A stretch of DNA of 64,000 nt from Clostridia bacterium (GTDB lineage: Bacteria; Bacillota; Clostridia; Oscillospirales; Acutalibacteraceae): assembly GCA_900755895.1 (NCBI GenBank), contig CAAEIG010000234.1, forward strand, positions 1-64,000, given 5' to 3'. The position numbers and the translations under genes were made by a program. Positions within the stretch are counted from its first letter, which is position 1. Every line of letters starts with the position of its first letter. The notes beneath the pieces were generated by a model. That model was not told where the DNA came from. It worked only from the letters and a program-made list of their open reading frames with translations, and did no database searches. Positions 16,437 through 25,886 of this stretch are shown here, in pieces.

Positions 16437-17768
16437 ATGAAGGAAGTGCGTTCATGCGGACAAAATGAGGCGCCCTTCCCGATTTGGGAGGCGCTGGATG
16501 AAGCCTTAAACGAGATGTTTCTCTCTGTGTTGAAAGTAGATCTGGAGACCAATACGGTGGATGTCCTACAGAGCAGGGACTCTCTTTCCGATCTTCGGGA
16601 AACTCTTGATTGGCCGACCTATTTAAATCGGTATCAGGCATTGATGACAAATGGTTCCTTTGACAAAATGATGAAAGCCCTCTCCGCTCAGGCACTTTTG
16701 GCCAGAGCCAACCAAGGTGAAAAGCGTTTTGCGGTGGAAGTTTCCTACAAGCGTCAAGGGGATCCTCTCACCAACTGGGTGACGATATCCGTGGTGTTTC
16801 GGAAAGGGGAGGAAGGTAGATGGGCTTTTGTCTTTGTGCAGCAGTCAAACGAGGAGCATTTGCGCAAGGATATTCTCAATATGTACGTCTATCAAACCTG
16901 CGATCATTTCATCTTTTTGGATGCCAAACATAATCGCTATACCACCTTCAGCGGCAGCGACTCTGGAACACCTCTTTTGCCGGAGGTGTGCGAGGATTAC
17001 GAGGCGGCACTGGTGAACTATGCTCGGAACTTTGTGGTGCCTGAGGATCGTGAGATGACCATACGGGAGATGCATCTGTCACGGGTGTTGGAGCAGTTGG
17101 AACGTCATGGAGTGCACACATTTTATGTGGGGGTGAACGATCCTGTCCGAGGGTATACCCGCAAACAGCTCACCTACCAGTACTATGATCGAGGAGCCCA
17201 GATGATCTTGCTTTCCCGCACAGACGTCACGGGGGTCTATCTGGAGGAACAGGCCCGGCAGCAGGAGCTGAACAAAGCGCGACTGGCAGCCATGACCGAT
17301 CCCCTTACTGGGGTGTTGAATCCCAAGGGGATGGAAGATCGGGTGACAGAGGTGTTGCTTGCCGGGGAAAGTTTTGGGGCATTGCTGTTTATTGACCTGG
17401 ATAATTTCAAGCAGGTGAACGACAATTTTGGTCATCAGGAAGGGGATCGGCTGCTGCGTCGGGTGGCGGAAGTGATGGAAGCTCAAACCCTGGAGAAAGA
17501 TTTGTTGGGGCGTGCAGGTGGGGACGAGTTTCTGGTGTTTCTGCGGGATATTCCCTGTAAGGGGCGGGCGCTGGATTGCGCTCATCGCATTTGTGAGGGG
17601 GTATCCAGACTTTCCTTGCCGGAGAGCGGGTCCATTTCCATCACCTGCAGCATCGGAATCGCGTTATCGCCCCAGGACGGCAGGGACTACAGCACCCTGG
17701 TGTGGGTGGCGGATCGCCGTCTCTATTTGGCCAAGACTAGCGGCAAAAACCAGTTTTTCTTAGAGTGA
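16437..17768 (+). CDS. GGDEF diguanylate cyclase
   Basis: A 443-residue protein. The C-terminal domain (about 280-443) is a GGDEF diguanylate cyclase with an intact GRAGGDEFLVF active site near residue 361, DPLTGVLNPKG at its start and LLFIDLDNFKQVNDNFGH as the Mg/GTP site, so it should make c-di-GMP. An inhibitory RxxD site is not obvious. The N-terminal 270 residues lack membrane helices and look like PAS-type folds (YKRQGDPLTNWVTISVVFRKG). The start is ATG 16437 with AGGAGG at 5 nt; a TTG 27 nt earlier also has a GGAGGA site. It opens a four-gene signalling run with the HD-GYP regulator, Hpt and sensor kinase. Confidence 0.9.
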   Translation: MKEVRSCGQNEAPFPIWEALDEALNEMFLSVLKVDLETNTVDVLQSRDSLSDLRETLDWPTYLNRYQALMTNGSFDKMMKALSAQALLARANQGEKRFAVEVSYKRQGDPLTNWVTISVVFRKGEEGRWAFVFVQQSNEEHLRKDILNMYVYQTCDHFIFLDAKHNRYTTFSGSDSGTPLLPEVCEDYEAALVNYARNFVVPEDREMTIREMHLSRVLEQLERHGVHTFYVGVNDPVRGYTRKQLTYQYYDRGAQMILLSRTDVTGVYLEEQARQQELNKARLAAMTDPLTGVLNPKGMEDRVTEVLLAGESFGALLFIDLDNFKQVNDNFGHQEGDRLLRRVAEVMEAQTLEKDLLGRAGGDEFLVFLRDIPCKGRALDCAHRICEGVSRLSLPESGSISITCSIGIALSPQDGRDYSTLVWVADRRLYLAKTSGKNQFFLE

Positions 17769-17877
17769 TCTTGTATGACATCAGGCGCAGGAAGTGGCAA
17801 TCCGGCGCCTTTTGTGTTATACTAAAGGAAAAACTAGGGAATCCAAAGATCACGAATGCCAACGGAGGCCGTTTGTT

Positions 17878-18930
17878 ATGGAAAGAGAACGTTCCACACT
17901 GCTCATTGTGGATGATGATGCCCTCAACCGCGCTCTGCTGCGGAATATTTTTGAGAGTCAGTACGAGATTGAAGAGGTTGTTGACGGCGAAGAGGGACTG
18001 CGAGCTATCCAGCGGGCTCCAGAACGTCTGTGTGCTGTGCTGCTGGATGTGGTGATGCCCAAGCTGGATGGAATTCAACTGCTGCAAAAGCTGGCCGATG
18101 AAGGATTACCCCAGCGGATACCGGTGTTTCTCATCACCGCTGAGGTCACTGGCCAGACGGTGGGAGAGGCCTATCGGCTGGGGGTTATGGATGTGATTCA
18201 AAAACCCTTTGATCTGTTTGTGGTGCGCAGGCGGGTCCAGTCGGTGATTGAACTGTTTGAGGCCAGAAAGCGGCTCAGCGGCCAGGTGGAGTCCCAGGCG
18301 GAAAAGATCATTCGTTTGAACCAAGGTATGATTGAAGCGCTGGCCACCGCTATTGAATTTCGCAGTGAGGAGTCCGGGGATCACGTGCGCCGGATCCACG
18401 ACATCACCTACACGCTGCTGTCCCAAACACCCATGGGACAGAACTACTCCCAGGACGAGGTGCGACAGATGGCGTTGGCTTCCATCACCCACGACGTGGG
18501 GAAGATCGCTGTGCCAGACAACATTTTGAATAAGCCAGGCCGGTTGACTCCTGAGGAGTTTGAAGTGATGAAAACTCACACGGTCCGGGGCGCTCAATTG
18601 TTGGACAGCATCCCTCAGCTGCAGGAGTTAAGCCCCTTTTTCCAATATGCCTGGGACATTGCCCGCCATCATCACGAGCGCTGGGACGGTCGGGGGTATC
18701 CCGACGGCTTAAAAGAGGAGCAGATCAGCCCTTGGGCCCAGGTGGTCAGTTTGGCAGATGTGTACGATGCGCTGCGATGTAAACGGGTGTATAAAGCGGC
18801 CCTTCCCAGGGAGCAGGTCGTGGAGATGATTTGTCGGGGAGATTGCGGGACATTTAACCCCAAATTGTTGGAGAGTTTCTTGGCTGTGGAGGACCAGCTC
18901 TCTCAGCTTTATGATGGAAAAGAGGTATAA
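17878..18930 (+). CDS. Response regulator with HD-GYP domain
   Basis: A 350-residue two-domain protein: a receiver (about 5-125; acidic pair in LLIVDDD, phospho-Asp in LLDVVMPKLDG near 57, Lys in IQKPFD) and an HD-GYP phosphodiesterase (about 150-340; HDVGKIAVPDNIL, then HHHERWDGRGYPDGL, ending GTFNPKLLESF). HD-GYP enzymes hydrolyse c-di-GMP, so this opposes the cyclase encoded 110 nt upstream. The start ATG 17878 follows GGAGG by 9 nt. Its receiver is a natural target for the Hpt protein and hybrid kinase encoded just downstream. Confidence 0.93.
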   Translation: MERERSTLLIVDDDALNRALLRNIFESQYEIEEVVDGEEGLRAIQRAPERLCAVLLDVVMPKLDGIQLLQKLADEGLPQRIPVFLITAEVTGQTVGEAYRLGVMDVIQKPFDLFVVRRRVQSVIELFEARKRLSGQVESQAEKIIRLNQGMIEALATAIEFRSEESGDHVRRIHDITYTLLSQTPMGQNYSQDEVRQMALASITHDVGKIAVPDNILNKPGRLTPEEFEVMKTHTVRGAQLLDSIPQLQELSPFFQYAWDIARHHHERWDGRGYPDGLKEEQISPWAQVVSLADVYDALRCKRVYKAALPREQVVEMICRGDCGTFNPKLLESFLAVEDQLSQLYDGKEV

Positions 18931-18932
18931 GC

Positions 18933-19301
18933 ATGGAGACAGCACAAAAGTCGGAGCTTTTAGCCGCTGGTATTGATGTGGATGAGGCCATGGGCCGCTT
19001 TCTGGGGAATGAGGCTCTCTTTTTGAAGTTCTTGGTCAGGTTTCCTCAGGATGAAAACTATGGAAAGCTCCAAGCCGCAGTGGAGGCGGAGGATTGGCAG
19101 ACAGCGGTAAACGCCGCCCACACGCTGAAGGGCGTGTGCGGGAATCTGTCCATCGCACCGCTGTATCAGCTGTTCACGCGGCAGGTGGATACCTTCCGTG
19201 CCGGGGATCCTCAGGGTGCGGCAGCTATGATGGGGGAGATTGCAGAGCAGTTTGATCTGGCAGCTCGGGCTATCCAGAGCCTGGGGGATCATGGCTGCTG
19301 A
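18933..19301 (+). CDS. Hpt-domain phosphotransfer protein
   Basis: A 122-residue single-domain histidine phosphotransferase. The Hpt signature AAHTLKGVCGNLSI (about residues 61-74) carries the phospho-accepting His. It starts 2 nt after the HD-GYP stop, and its end overlaps the start of the hybrid kinase by 11 nt. It is therefore well placed to shuttle phosphate from the kinase's receiver to the receiver of the HD-GYP protein. GAAAAGAGG sits in the upstream gene's last codons. Confidence 0.92.
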   Translation: METAQKSELLAAGIDVDEAMGRFLGNEALFLKFLVRFPQDENYGKLQAAVEAEDWQTAVNAAHTLKGVCGNLSIAPLYQLFTRQVDTFRAGDPQGAAAMMGEIAEQFDLAARAIQSLGDHGC

Positions 19302-21810
19302 GGGCCGCCGTCCCATGTGGCGGCAGGCACTGCGCAGTATGCGGCTGACGCTGCTGGCCTTTGCCGTGGTGACCGGAATCGCAATATGTGGGGCAATGTT
19401 GGTGCGTTTTACGCTGTTGAAAAATGCCTTTAACACTGGCACTTCCATGTCCCGCAGTTACGCAGCTGAGGCCGGGGATGAGCTGGCGGTTTATGAGACG
19501 TTGCTGACCTTTGGCGCCTCCTCCATGGATTGGCAGGTGGGCCGGGGAGTGGAGCGTGAGGAGCTGGTGGAGTGGCTGCAGCTCTATTTTCAGCGGGTGG
19601 AGACCGTGCTGGGCACCGGAGTGGTGGATCCCTACGTGGTGTATGACGGGAAAATTATTGCTGCCAATCCCTGGGAGGGGGACGCCACCTATGATGTGGA
19701 GGGCACTTCTTGGTATCAGATGGCTCGGGCGAATCCAGGCCAGGCGGTGTTTACGGATGTGTATACGGATGCCATCTACAATCGTCCGGTAATTACCTTG
19801 GCCCAGTATTGTACTGCCAGTGGCGCTGTGTTTGCTTTTGATATCCTGCCCCAGCGGTTTGCCTTTGACACGGACGATCTGAAGGAAGGGGAATCCTTCT
19901 TTTTGTGCGATGGTTCAGGAGCTCTGATTTTCTCCCAAAGCGATTTGGAACTGGCTGAGGGGAAAGTAAGCGACTATCTCTCCGGGTTGATCCAGCAGAT
20001 TCAGACGGGAGAGTTGGGCGATTACGACACCTATATCATCGACCAGGACGGCGAACGGCGAGCGGTGTATTTTACACAAATGAAAAACGGTTGGTACTCC
20101 ATAGTCACCATACCCTATGTGAATATTCTGGGGAATCTATGGTGGTTTATGATGCTGTTTGCTCTGGCGATTTTGGTGTGCTTGGCCACCCTGGTATGGA
20201 TGACCTGGCGGGATTTGGGATTGAGCGCCAGCGTGGAGCGAGCGGAAGAGACCGTCCGAGCCCTGGGCAATACCTATTATGCGCTATACCGGGTCAATGT
20301 CCGCAAGGAGACTTATGAGATGATCAAGGCTCCGGACTATGAGCAGAAGCTGGAGCGGGTTGGTCCCTATGGGGAACTGCTGCAGACCATGACCCAAGTG
20401 ATGCAACCGGAGGTGGTGGAGGACTTCATCGAGAATTTCTCCTGTGAAAACATCCGCCAGCTGGTGCATCAGCGGGTGGGAGACTTTGGGGGAGATTTCC
20501 TCCGCCGCTTTGGGGAGCAGTACCGCTGGGTCAATGTCCGGGTGTTGCTGGACCAGTCCCTGCCCCCGGATGAGGCGGTGCTCTCCTTCCGAGAGGTGGA
20601 CCGGGAAAAGCAGCGCCAGCTGCAAGAGCGTAAGCTGCTGGAGGAATCCTTGATTTTGGCACGGCGCAACGAGCAGTCCAAGCAGGCGTTTTTCAGCGCC
20701 ATGTCCCACGATATGCGTACGCCCTTAAATGCTATCTTGGGTATGACGGAGCTGGCCAAGCAGCGGCTGGATGATTCCAACGCTCTTGTCCATTGTTTGG
20801 AGAAGATCCAGTCCTCGGGAAAATTCCTGCTGGAGTTAATTAACGACATTCTAGACATGTCACGTATGGAGCAGGGAAAGCTGACCCTGGACAATCGCGG
20901 ATTTGACCTGCGGGACTGTGTGGAGGAGTGTCTAGGGAATTTCCGCCTCCAGGCCCAGGAGGAGGGAAAAACCTTGGAGTGCACCTTCCAGGTGGAGGAT
21001 ACTCTGCTGATGGGGGACGACTTCCGCGTGCGGCAGATTCTCAACAATCTGCTGTCTAACGGTGTAAAATTCACTCCCAAGGGTGGACGGATTTCCTTGA
21101 CGGTGGAGCAGGTCCAGGTGGGTGACGTGGCCCAGTACCGCTTTGTGGTGTCGGATACGGGTATCGGTATGTCGCCAGAGTTTTTGCAGCGGCTCTTTGA
21201 ACCCTATGCCCGGGAGATGCGGTTTTCCGCTCAGCAGGCAGCAGGTACGGGCCTAGGTATGGCTATCACCAAAAACCTGGTCTCCCAGATGGAGGGTGAG
21301 ATCCATGTGGAGAGCACTCCGGGCGAGGGGACCACGTTCACGGTGCTGCTGCCCTTTGCAGTGCTGCGGGAGCCGGAAAAAGCAGATGCGTCATCCAAGA
21401 CTCAGACTGCTTTTACGTTGCAAGGGTTGCGGATACTGTTGGCTGAGGATAACGAGCTGAATCGGGAGATCGCATCGGAGATGCTGGAAACGCTTGGGGT
21501 GATTGTCACCCAGACAGTGGATGGCCAGGAGGCAGTGGAGCGCTTTGAAGAAAGTACCCCGGGAGATTTTGACGCCATTCTCATGGATATGCAGATGCCC
21601 CGGTTGGACGGCTGCGGGGCAGCCCGTGCCATCCGTGCCTTGGATAGGGCTGATGCCAAAACGGTTCCCATCATTGCCGTGACAGCCAATGCTTTTAGCG
21701 AGGACGTGGCAGCCACCGCTGCTGCCGGGATGAATGCCCATGTCACAAAGCCCATTGACTACGGTCAGTTGGAACAGCTGCTAAAAAAGCTCTGTTCTGA
21801 AGCGAAATAG
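19291..21810 (+). CDS. Hybrid sensor histidine kinase with Cache sensor
   Basis: An 839-residue membrane sensor. TM1 is at about 15-38 and TM2 at about 282-303; between them is a periplasmic-side dCache-like domain (YVVYDGKIIAANPWEGDATY, then DVEGTSWYQMA). The cytoplasmic part has a linker with a FimV/PAS-like region, HisKA (FFSAMSHDMRTPLNAILGM; His near 473), HATPase_c (NLLSNGVKFTPKGG; DTGIGMSPEF; GTGLGMAI) and a C-terminal receiver (LLAEDNELNREI; phospho-Asp in ILMDMQMPRLDG near 766; VTKPIDYG). It overlaps the hpt gene. This is a complete His-Asp-His-Asp relay when combined with the Hpt and HD-GYP response regulator upstream. The ligand is unknown. Confidence 0.92.
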   Translation: MAAEGRRPMWRQALRSMRLTLLAFAVVTGIAICGAMLVRFTLLKNAFNTGTSMSRSYAAEAGDELAVYETLLTFGASSMDWQVGRGVEREELVEWLQLYFQRVETVLGTGVVDPYVVYDGKIIAANPWEGDATYDVEGTSWYQMARANPGQAVFTDVYTDAIYNRPVITLAQYCTASGAVFAFDILPQRFAFDTDDLKEGESFFLCDGSGALIFSQSDLELAEGKVSDYLSGLIQQIQTGELGDYDTYIIDQDGERRAVYFTQMKNGWYSIVTIPYVNILGNLWWFMMLFALAILVCLATLVWMTWRDLGLSASVERAEETVRALGNTYYALYRVNVRKETYEMIKAPDYEQKLERVGPYGELLQTMTQVMQPEVVEDFIENFSCENIRQLVHQRVGDFGGDFLRRFGEQYRWVNVRVLLDQSLPPDEAVLSFREVDREKQRQLQERKLLEESLILARRNEQSKQAFFSAMSHDMRTPLNAILGMTELAKQRLDDSNALVHCLEKIQSSGKFLLELINDILDMSRMEQGKLTLDNRGFDLRDCVEECLGNFRLQAQEEGKTLECTFQVEDTLLMGDDFRVRQILNNLLSNGVKFTPKGGRISLTVEQVQVGDVAQYRFVVSDTGIGMSPEFLQRLFEPYAREMRFSAQQAAGTGLGMAITKNLVSQMEGEIHVESTPGEGTTFTVLLPFAVLREPEKADASSKTQTAFTLQGLRILLAEDNELNREIASEMLETLGVIVTQTVDGQEAVERFEESTPGDFDAILMDMQMPRLDGCGAARAIRALDRADAKTVPIIAVTANAFSEDVAATAAAGMNAHVTKPIDYGQLEQLLKKLCSEAK

Positions 21811-21871
21811 TACACACAACAAAAGAGCGCCCAGGGAGACAGAATTCCCCGGGCGCTTTTCAGTATGCAGT

Positions 21872-22720
21872 TTACTTCCGGAGCTGCTCCAGTTGGTACT
21901 GTTTGGGGGTGCGCCCAAAGCGTTTGCGGAACAGTCGGATAAAGTGGCTCAGGTTGGGGACTCCCACTCGCTGGGCGGTTTCGCTGACAGTCATTGCCTG
22001 CTCCAGACAGCGTGCGGCTTCCTCCATACGCAAGTCGTTGAGAAAGGCAAAGGGAGTCTGTCCGGTGCACCGTCGGAATACTCGGATGTAGTGGGAGGGG
22101 GAGAGCGCAGCTTGTTCGGCCAGCTGCTGCAAGGTCAGATCCTCCCGGAAATGGGAACGCATATAGGCGATGCTGCCCTTTACGGCTTCAGCCTGGGGAT
22201 TTCGGTTCTGAGAGCCGGTTTCCACCAGCAGCCCGCTGTCCTGGTAACCACTCAGTAGCGTCAGGAGTTCCCGTTGCATGGGAAGTTCCCAGCCGGGGGA
22301 CTTCTCGTCCAGCAGCTGGACACACTGCCGAAAAGCTTGAATGATCTGTTCATAGCAGGGGCAGTCCTTTCCCAGGCGGAAGGGGAAGGTCAAGGTGCCC
22401 TCCTCCAGCCGGTTTAGGAACAGTCCCTCCTCCTGACGAAGCAGGGGAGAGAGGAGGATCCCCAGGTCCAGCACCAAGAGGTCAGCCCGGATGGGCTCCC
22501 GGGTGCGATGAAGCACTCCCTTGTTGACACAGAGCAGTTCCCCGGCTTCAAAGGGGCAGAGTTGTCCCTCAAGTTCCAGGGCTCCGGACCATTGTGGGAG
22601 GATCAGTTCCACTTCCCGATGCCAGTGCAGAGGGATGATGGTCCTTTGAAAGTGGTAGGTGGCCAAGGATGCCCAAAGCAGATCTCGTTCCGAGTGCTCC
22701 TCATATTGATCCCGTAGCAA
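21872..22720 (-). CDS. AraC family transcriptional regulator
   Basis: A 282-residue regulator with an N-terminal cupin-like ligand domain (ERDLLWASLATYHFQ; TIIPLHWHREVELILPQ) and a C-terminal pair of helix-turn-helix motifs (about 185-282): DLTLQQLAEQAALSPSHYIR, then TVSETAQRVGVPNLSHFIRL. This is the sugar-responsive AraC layout. The start is TTG at 22720, 7 nt after AAAGGAGG. It is divergent from the GH31 glycosidase with 131 bp between the starts, so it most likely controls that gene in response to its oligosaccharide substrate. Confidence 0.88.
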   Translation of the reverse strand: MLRDQYEEHSERDLLWASLATYHFQRTIIPLHWHREVELILPQWSGALELEGQLCPFEAGELLCVNKGVLHRTREPIRADLLVLDLGILLSPLLRQEEGLFLNRLEEGTLTFPFRLGKDCPCYEQIIQAFRQCVQLLDEKSPGWELPMQRELLTLLSGYQDSGLLVETGSQNRNPQAEAVKGSIAYMRSHFREDLTLQQLAEQAALSPSHYIRVFRRCTGQTPFAFLNDLRMEEAARCLEQAMTVSETAQRVGVPNLSHFIRLFRKRFGRTPKQYQLEQLRK

Positions 22721-22851
22721 GGGAGTTCCTCCTTTCGCTCATATAGTGCAAAAAAACGCGCATAAAGGTGAAGATTTTTATTGGTAAAAGCGTTATAGTA
22801 TTCATTATAGAGGACGGGGAATGCCCTGTCAACAGAGAGGAGCGATGCCTT

Positions 22852-25257
22852 GTGTATCAGTTGATAAAGAAAGAACCGGAACTTGTGCTGCAAGGGCCCA
22901 AGGGGCTTCTGCGGATTTATGCTGTGGATCAAAACGCCGTGCGGATCACCGCCACTGCCAGGGATCATTTCTTGGACGATCCCGACACCGGAGATAGAAC
23001 TCCCGTGGTGCTGGATCCTTCTCCCCGTCTGGCCTATGAGCTGGAGGAGTCCCAGGACAGCGTGACCATGAAGCTTAAGAGCTTTGCCGTTCAGGTGGCA
23101 TTGGATACCGGCGCCATCACTTATCTGGGCCGGGACGGCAGTACCCTGGTGCGGGAGCCTGCCGCCGGAGGCCGCAGCATGGAGGAAGTCACAGTGTACC
23201 GCAATGAGTTCTCCGGGGATGGGGACCTGAAGGAGACCCACTCAGTGGACGGAGTGAAGGTCACCGGCGGCGAATTCCGCACTGTGGAGGATCGCAAGGC
23301 CTACCATGCCAAGGTGGAATTTGTCTTTGGGGATGAGGGCCTATACGGCTTTGGTTCTCACGAGGAGGGTTATGGCAACCTGCGGGGGAAGTCCCGGCAG
23401 CTGTACCAGCAGAACATGAAAGCCTGCGTGCCCAGTTTTGTCTCTACAAAGGGGTATGGCTTCCTATTTAATTGTGGGTCCCTGATGACCTTTGAGGACA
23501 ACGCCTATGGCTCCTATGTGTGGATGGACGTTGTGGACCAGTTGGACTACTATTTCATGGCAGGCGCCAACTATAAAGCGGTGTTGGGGGCTTATCGGCG
23601 GCTCACCGGGTCAGCGCCCATGGCTCCCAAGTGGGCTTTTGGCTACGGCCAGTCCAAGGAGTTCTACAAGTCTTCCCAGGAGCTGCTTTCCATTGTGGAG
23701 GAATATCGCAAGCGGAAAATCCCCCTGAGCTTTATTGTCCAGGACTGGCAGTCCTGGGAGTGGGGAAAGTGGGGACAGAAATCCTTCGATCCTACCCGCT
23801 ATCCCGATCCCGATGCCCTGACCCGGCAGCTCCATGAGATGGGCGCCGCCTTGATGGTTTCCATTTGGCCCAATATGAACGGAATGGGTGAGAATCAGCA
23901 GGAGATGTTGGAAAAAGGCTACATGCTGGGCAACCGCTCCACCTATGACGCCTTCCGCAAGGGTGCCCGTGATCTGTATTGGAAGCAGGCGGAGGAGGGA
24001 TACTTCTCTCACGGCACTGACGCCTGGTGGTGCGACTGCACCGAGCCCTTTGAGGCTGACTGGCACGGCACGATGAAACCGGAGCCCAGCTACCGTCAGA
24101 ACGTCAATACCGATGCTGCCAAGAAATATCTGGACGAGGGTTTGTGGCAGGAGTATTCCCTGAACCACTCCCGGGGCATCTATGAGGGCCAGCGGGCCAG
24201 CGGCAGCGAGAAGCGGGTCATCAACCTGACTCGGTCCTCCTTTGCGGGGCAGCATCGCTATGCCACCGTCACCTGGTCCGGCGATATCGGCGCCAACTGG
24301 GAGACCCTCAAGCGGCAGATCCCCGAGGGCCTGAACTTTGTGGCTTCCGGCGAGCCCTATTGGAGCTTTGACATCGGCGCATTCTTCACCGCTCCCGGCA
24401 AAGAGTGGTTCCGCTGCGGTGACTACCCCCAGGGCTGTGAGGATCTGGGCTATCGGGAACTGTACACCCGTTGGTTGCAGCTGGGTACCTTCATGCCCAT
24501 GATGCGCTCTCACGGCACGGATACGCCCCGAGAGATCTGGCGGTTCGGCGAGGAGGGTACCCCCTTCTACGATGCCATCGCCAAGTTTATCCGCCTGCGC
24601 AGCGCCCTGGTGCCCATGATTTACTCCCTGGCTGGCCAGGTAACCCTCCATGACGGCACCTTCCTGACTCCTATGGGCCTGGCGTTCCCTGAGGATCCCG
24701 CGTGCCTGAAGGTGGATCACCAGTTCCTCTTTGGTGATTCTCTGCTGGTTTGCCCGGTGACTGCTCCCATGTACTACGAAGCCAACTCCAAGGAACTCAG
24801 CGGCGTGGACAAAACTTGGGAGGCCTATCTGCCTGCCGGCAGTTGTTGGTACGATTTCTGGACTGGCAAGGGCTATCAGGGTGGCCGGACCGTGACGGTG
24901 GATGCTCCTCTGGATCGGATGCCTTTGTTTGTGAAGGCAGGCGGGCTGGTGCCTCTTGGGCCTGAGGTGGAATATCCTGCTCAGGATCCTCATCCCGCTT
25001 TGACGGTGCGGGTGTATCCTGGAGCGGACGGCAGCTTCACCCTCTACGACGATGAGGGGGATTCCTACCGTTATGAGCGGGGCGCCTATACCGAGACCAC
25101 TCTCACCTGGGACGATAGCACCCGCACTCTCACTATTGGTGCTCGTCAGGGCAGCTATCCGGGGATGCCGGAGAGCCAGACCTACCGAGTGGTTCTTGGT
25201 GACGAGGCAAAAACGGTAACCGTGGAAAATGGCCAGGCAGTAACCGTTGCATTTTAA
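22852..25257 (+). CDS. Glycoside hydrolase family 31 (alpha-xylosidase/alpha-glucosidase)
   Basis: An 801-residue GH31 enzyme with the usual N-terminal beta-sandwich, (beta/alpha)8 barrel and C-terminal beta domains. Family signatures: MAPKWAFGYGQSKEFYKSSQ, IVQDWQSWEWGKWG, TDAWWCDCTEPF with the nucleophile Asp near residue 393, and WSGDIGANWETLKRQIPEGL. There is no signal peptide, so it acts on imported or cytoplasmic alpha-linked sugars. The substrate (xylosyl or glucosyl) is not decidable by eye. I use GTG 22852, 9 nt after AGAGAGGAG; the frame is open upstream without a better start. The neighbour AraC regulator is the probable controller. Confidence 0.9.
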   Translation: MYQLIKKEPELVLQGPKGLLRIYAVDQNAVRITATARDHFLDDPDTGDRTPVVLDPSPRLAYELEESQDSVTMKLKSFAVQVALDTGAITYLGRDGSTLVREPAAGGRSMEEVTVYRNEFSGDGDLKETHSVDGVKVTGGEFRTVEDRKAYHAKVEFVFGDEGLYGFGSHEEGYGNLRGKSRQLYQQNMKACVPSFVSTKGYGFLFNCGSLMTFEDNAYGSYVWMDVVDQLDYYFMAGANYKAVLGAYRRLTGSAPMAPKWAFGYGQSKEFYKSSQELLSIVEEYRKRKIPLSFIVQDWQSWEWGKWGQKSFDPTRYPDPDALTRQLHEMGAALMVSIWPNMNGMGENQQEMLEKGYMLGNRSTYDAFRKGARDLYWKQAEEGYFSHGTDAWWCDCTEPFEADWHGTMKPEPSYRQNVNTDAAKKYLDEGLWQEYSLNHSRGIYEGQRASGSEKRVINLTRSSFAGQHRYATVTWSGDIGANWETLKRQIPEGLNFVASGEPYWSFDIGAFFTAPGKEWFRCGDYPQGCEDLGYRELYTRWLQLGTFMPMMRSHGTDTPREIWRFGEEGTPFYDAIAKFIRLRSALVPMIYSLAGQVTLHDGTFLTPMGLAFPEDPACLKVDHQFLFGDSLLVCPVTAPMYYEANSKELSGVDKTWEAYLPAGSCWYDFWTGKGYQGGRTVTVDAPLDRMPLFVKAGGLVPLGPEVEYPAQDPHPALTVRVYPGADGSFTLYDDEGDSYRYERGAYTETTLTWDDSTRTLTIGARQGSYPGMPESQTYRVVLGDEAKTVTVENGQAVTVAF

Positions 25258-25373
25258 ACGGTTGCATCCTAAACTATTATATAATAATAGAAGTGATATG
25301 GAAAAAGGGGCTGCTGACGAGGCAGCTTCTTTTCCTTTTCTCGGGGGAGAAGAGAGAACCAGCAGAGCGTTGG

Positions 25374-25402
25374 TTGACAAACCTGACCGTCCCGGATACA
25401 AT
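25374..25402 (+). promoter_or_regulatory. Promoter of the CsoR-family regulator
   Basis: TTGACA (25374-25379), exactly 17 bp, TACAAT (25397-25402). The expected transcript start would make the in-frame ATG at 25411 nearly leaderless, which supports the later TTG start. Confidence 0.8.
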
Positions 25403-25443
25403 AAGTTTACATGAAATCGAGAAAAAGTGTGGAGGCGAAGGCT

Positions 25444-25719
25444 TTGAGGCAGTGCATGGACGCAGAAAATCTGCATCGCAGGCTGAAGAAGATCATTGGC
25501 CAGGTGCAGGCCATTGATCGCATGATTGATGAGGACATCCCCTGTGAAGATGTTCTGGCCCAGATCAATGCAGCCAAGTCCGCACTGCATGGCTGTGGCA
25601 AGGTGGTGCTGGAAGGCCACATCAAGCACTGTGTGCGGGATGGCATTGAGCATGGCGATGCTGACAAGACCATCGAGAGCTTTACAAAAGCGGTGGAACG
25701 GTTTTCCAATATGGGATAA
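25444..25719 (+). CDS. csoR: CsoR-family metal-sensing repressor
   Basis: A 91-residue all-helical repressor of the CsoR/RcnR/FrmR family. It has the copper-type C-H-C ligand set: Cys in EDIPCEDVL, then His and Cys in GHIKHCV. The last ligand is Cys, unlike RcnR, and the His is kept, unlike CstR. Start TTG 25444 is chosen because GGAGG lies 8 nt upstream and a promoter sits just before; an ATG at 25411 would add 11 residues but has no ribosome site. It precedes a P-type metal ATPase whose promoter carries a palindrome suited to this repressor family. Confidence 0.85.
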   Translation: MRQCMDAENLHRRLKKIIGQVQAIDRMIDEDIPCEDVLAQINAAKSALHGCGKVVLEGHIKHCVRDGIEHGDADKTIESFTKAVERFSNMG

Positions 25720-25727
25720 AGTGTTGA

Positions 25728-25757
25728 GGGGGAAGCACCGTGGTGCTTTCCCTTTAT
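25728..25757 (+). terminator. Terminator after csoR
   Basis: GGGGAAGCACC pairs with GGTGCTTTCCC (one bulge), followed by TTTAT. It separates csoR from the ATPase gene, which has its own promoter. Confidence 0.75.
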
Positions 25758-25818
25758 ATTTACGATTTTTCGGTTTGGCGTGCTGTGAATGGGTTCCATT
25801 TGCAGCGCGTCTTTTTTC

Positions 25819-25860
25819 TTGACAAGGGATACCCATAGGGGTATAGTATACCTATACCCC
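25819..25860 (+). promoter_or_regulatory. Metal-ATPase promoter overlapped by a palindromic operator
   Basis: TTGACA (25819-25824), 17 bp, TATAGT (25842-25847). GGGGTATAG (25838-25846) and CTATACCCC (25852-25860) form a perfect 9-bp inverted repeat with 5-nt spacer over the -10 and start site. A second overlapping repeat, ATACCC (25829-25834) and GGGTAT (25839-25844), lies just upstream. G-tract/AT palindromes over the -10 are typical of CsoR-family operators. Confidence 0.82.
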
Positions 25861-25886
25861 ATACTGTATAAAAGGAGCGGTTGACC

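Noticed and set aside
23611..25836. 741-codon reverse-strand open frame across the GH31 gene
   Set aside because: It mirrors the GH31 gene, has low-complexity His/Gln/Gly-rich content, no ribosome site and no family motif; it is a shadow of biased codon use.
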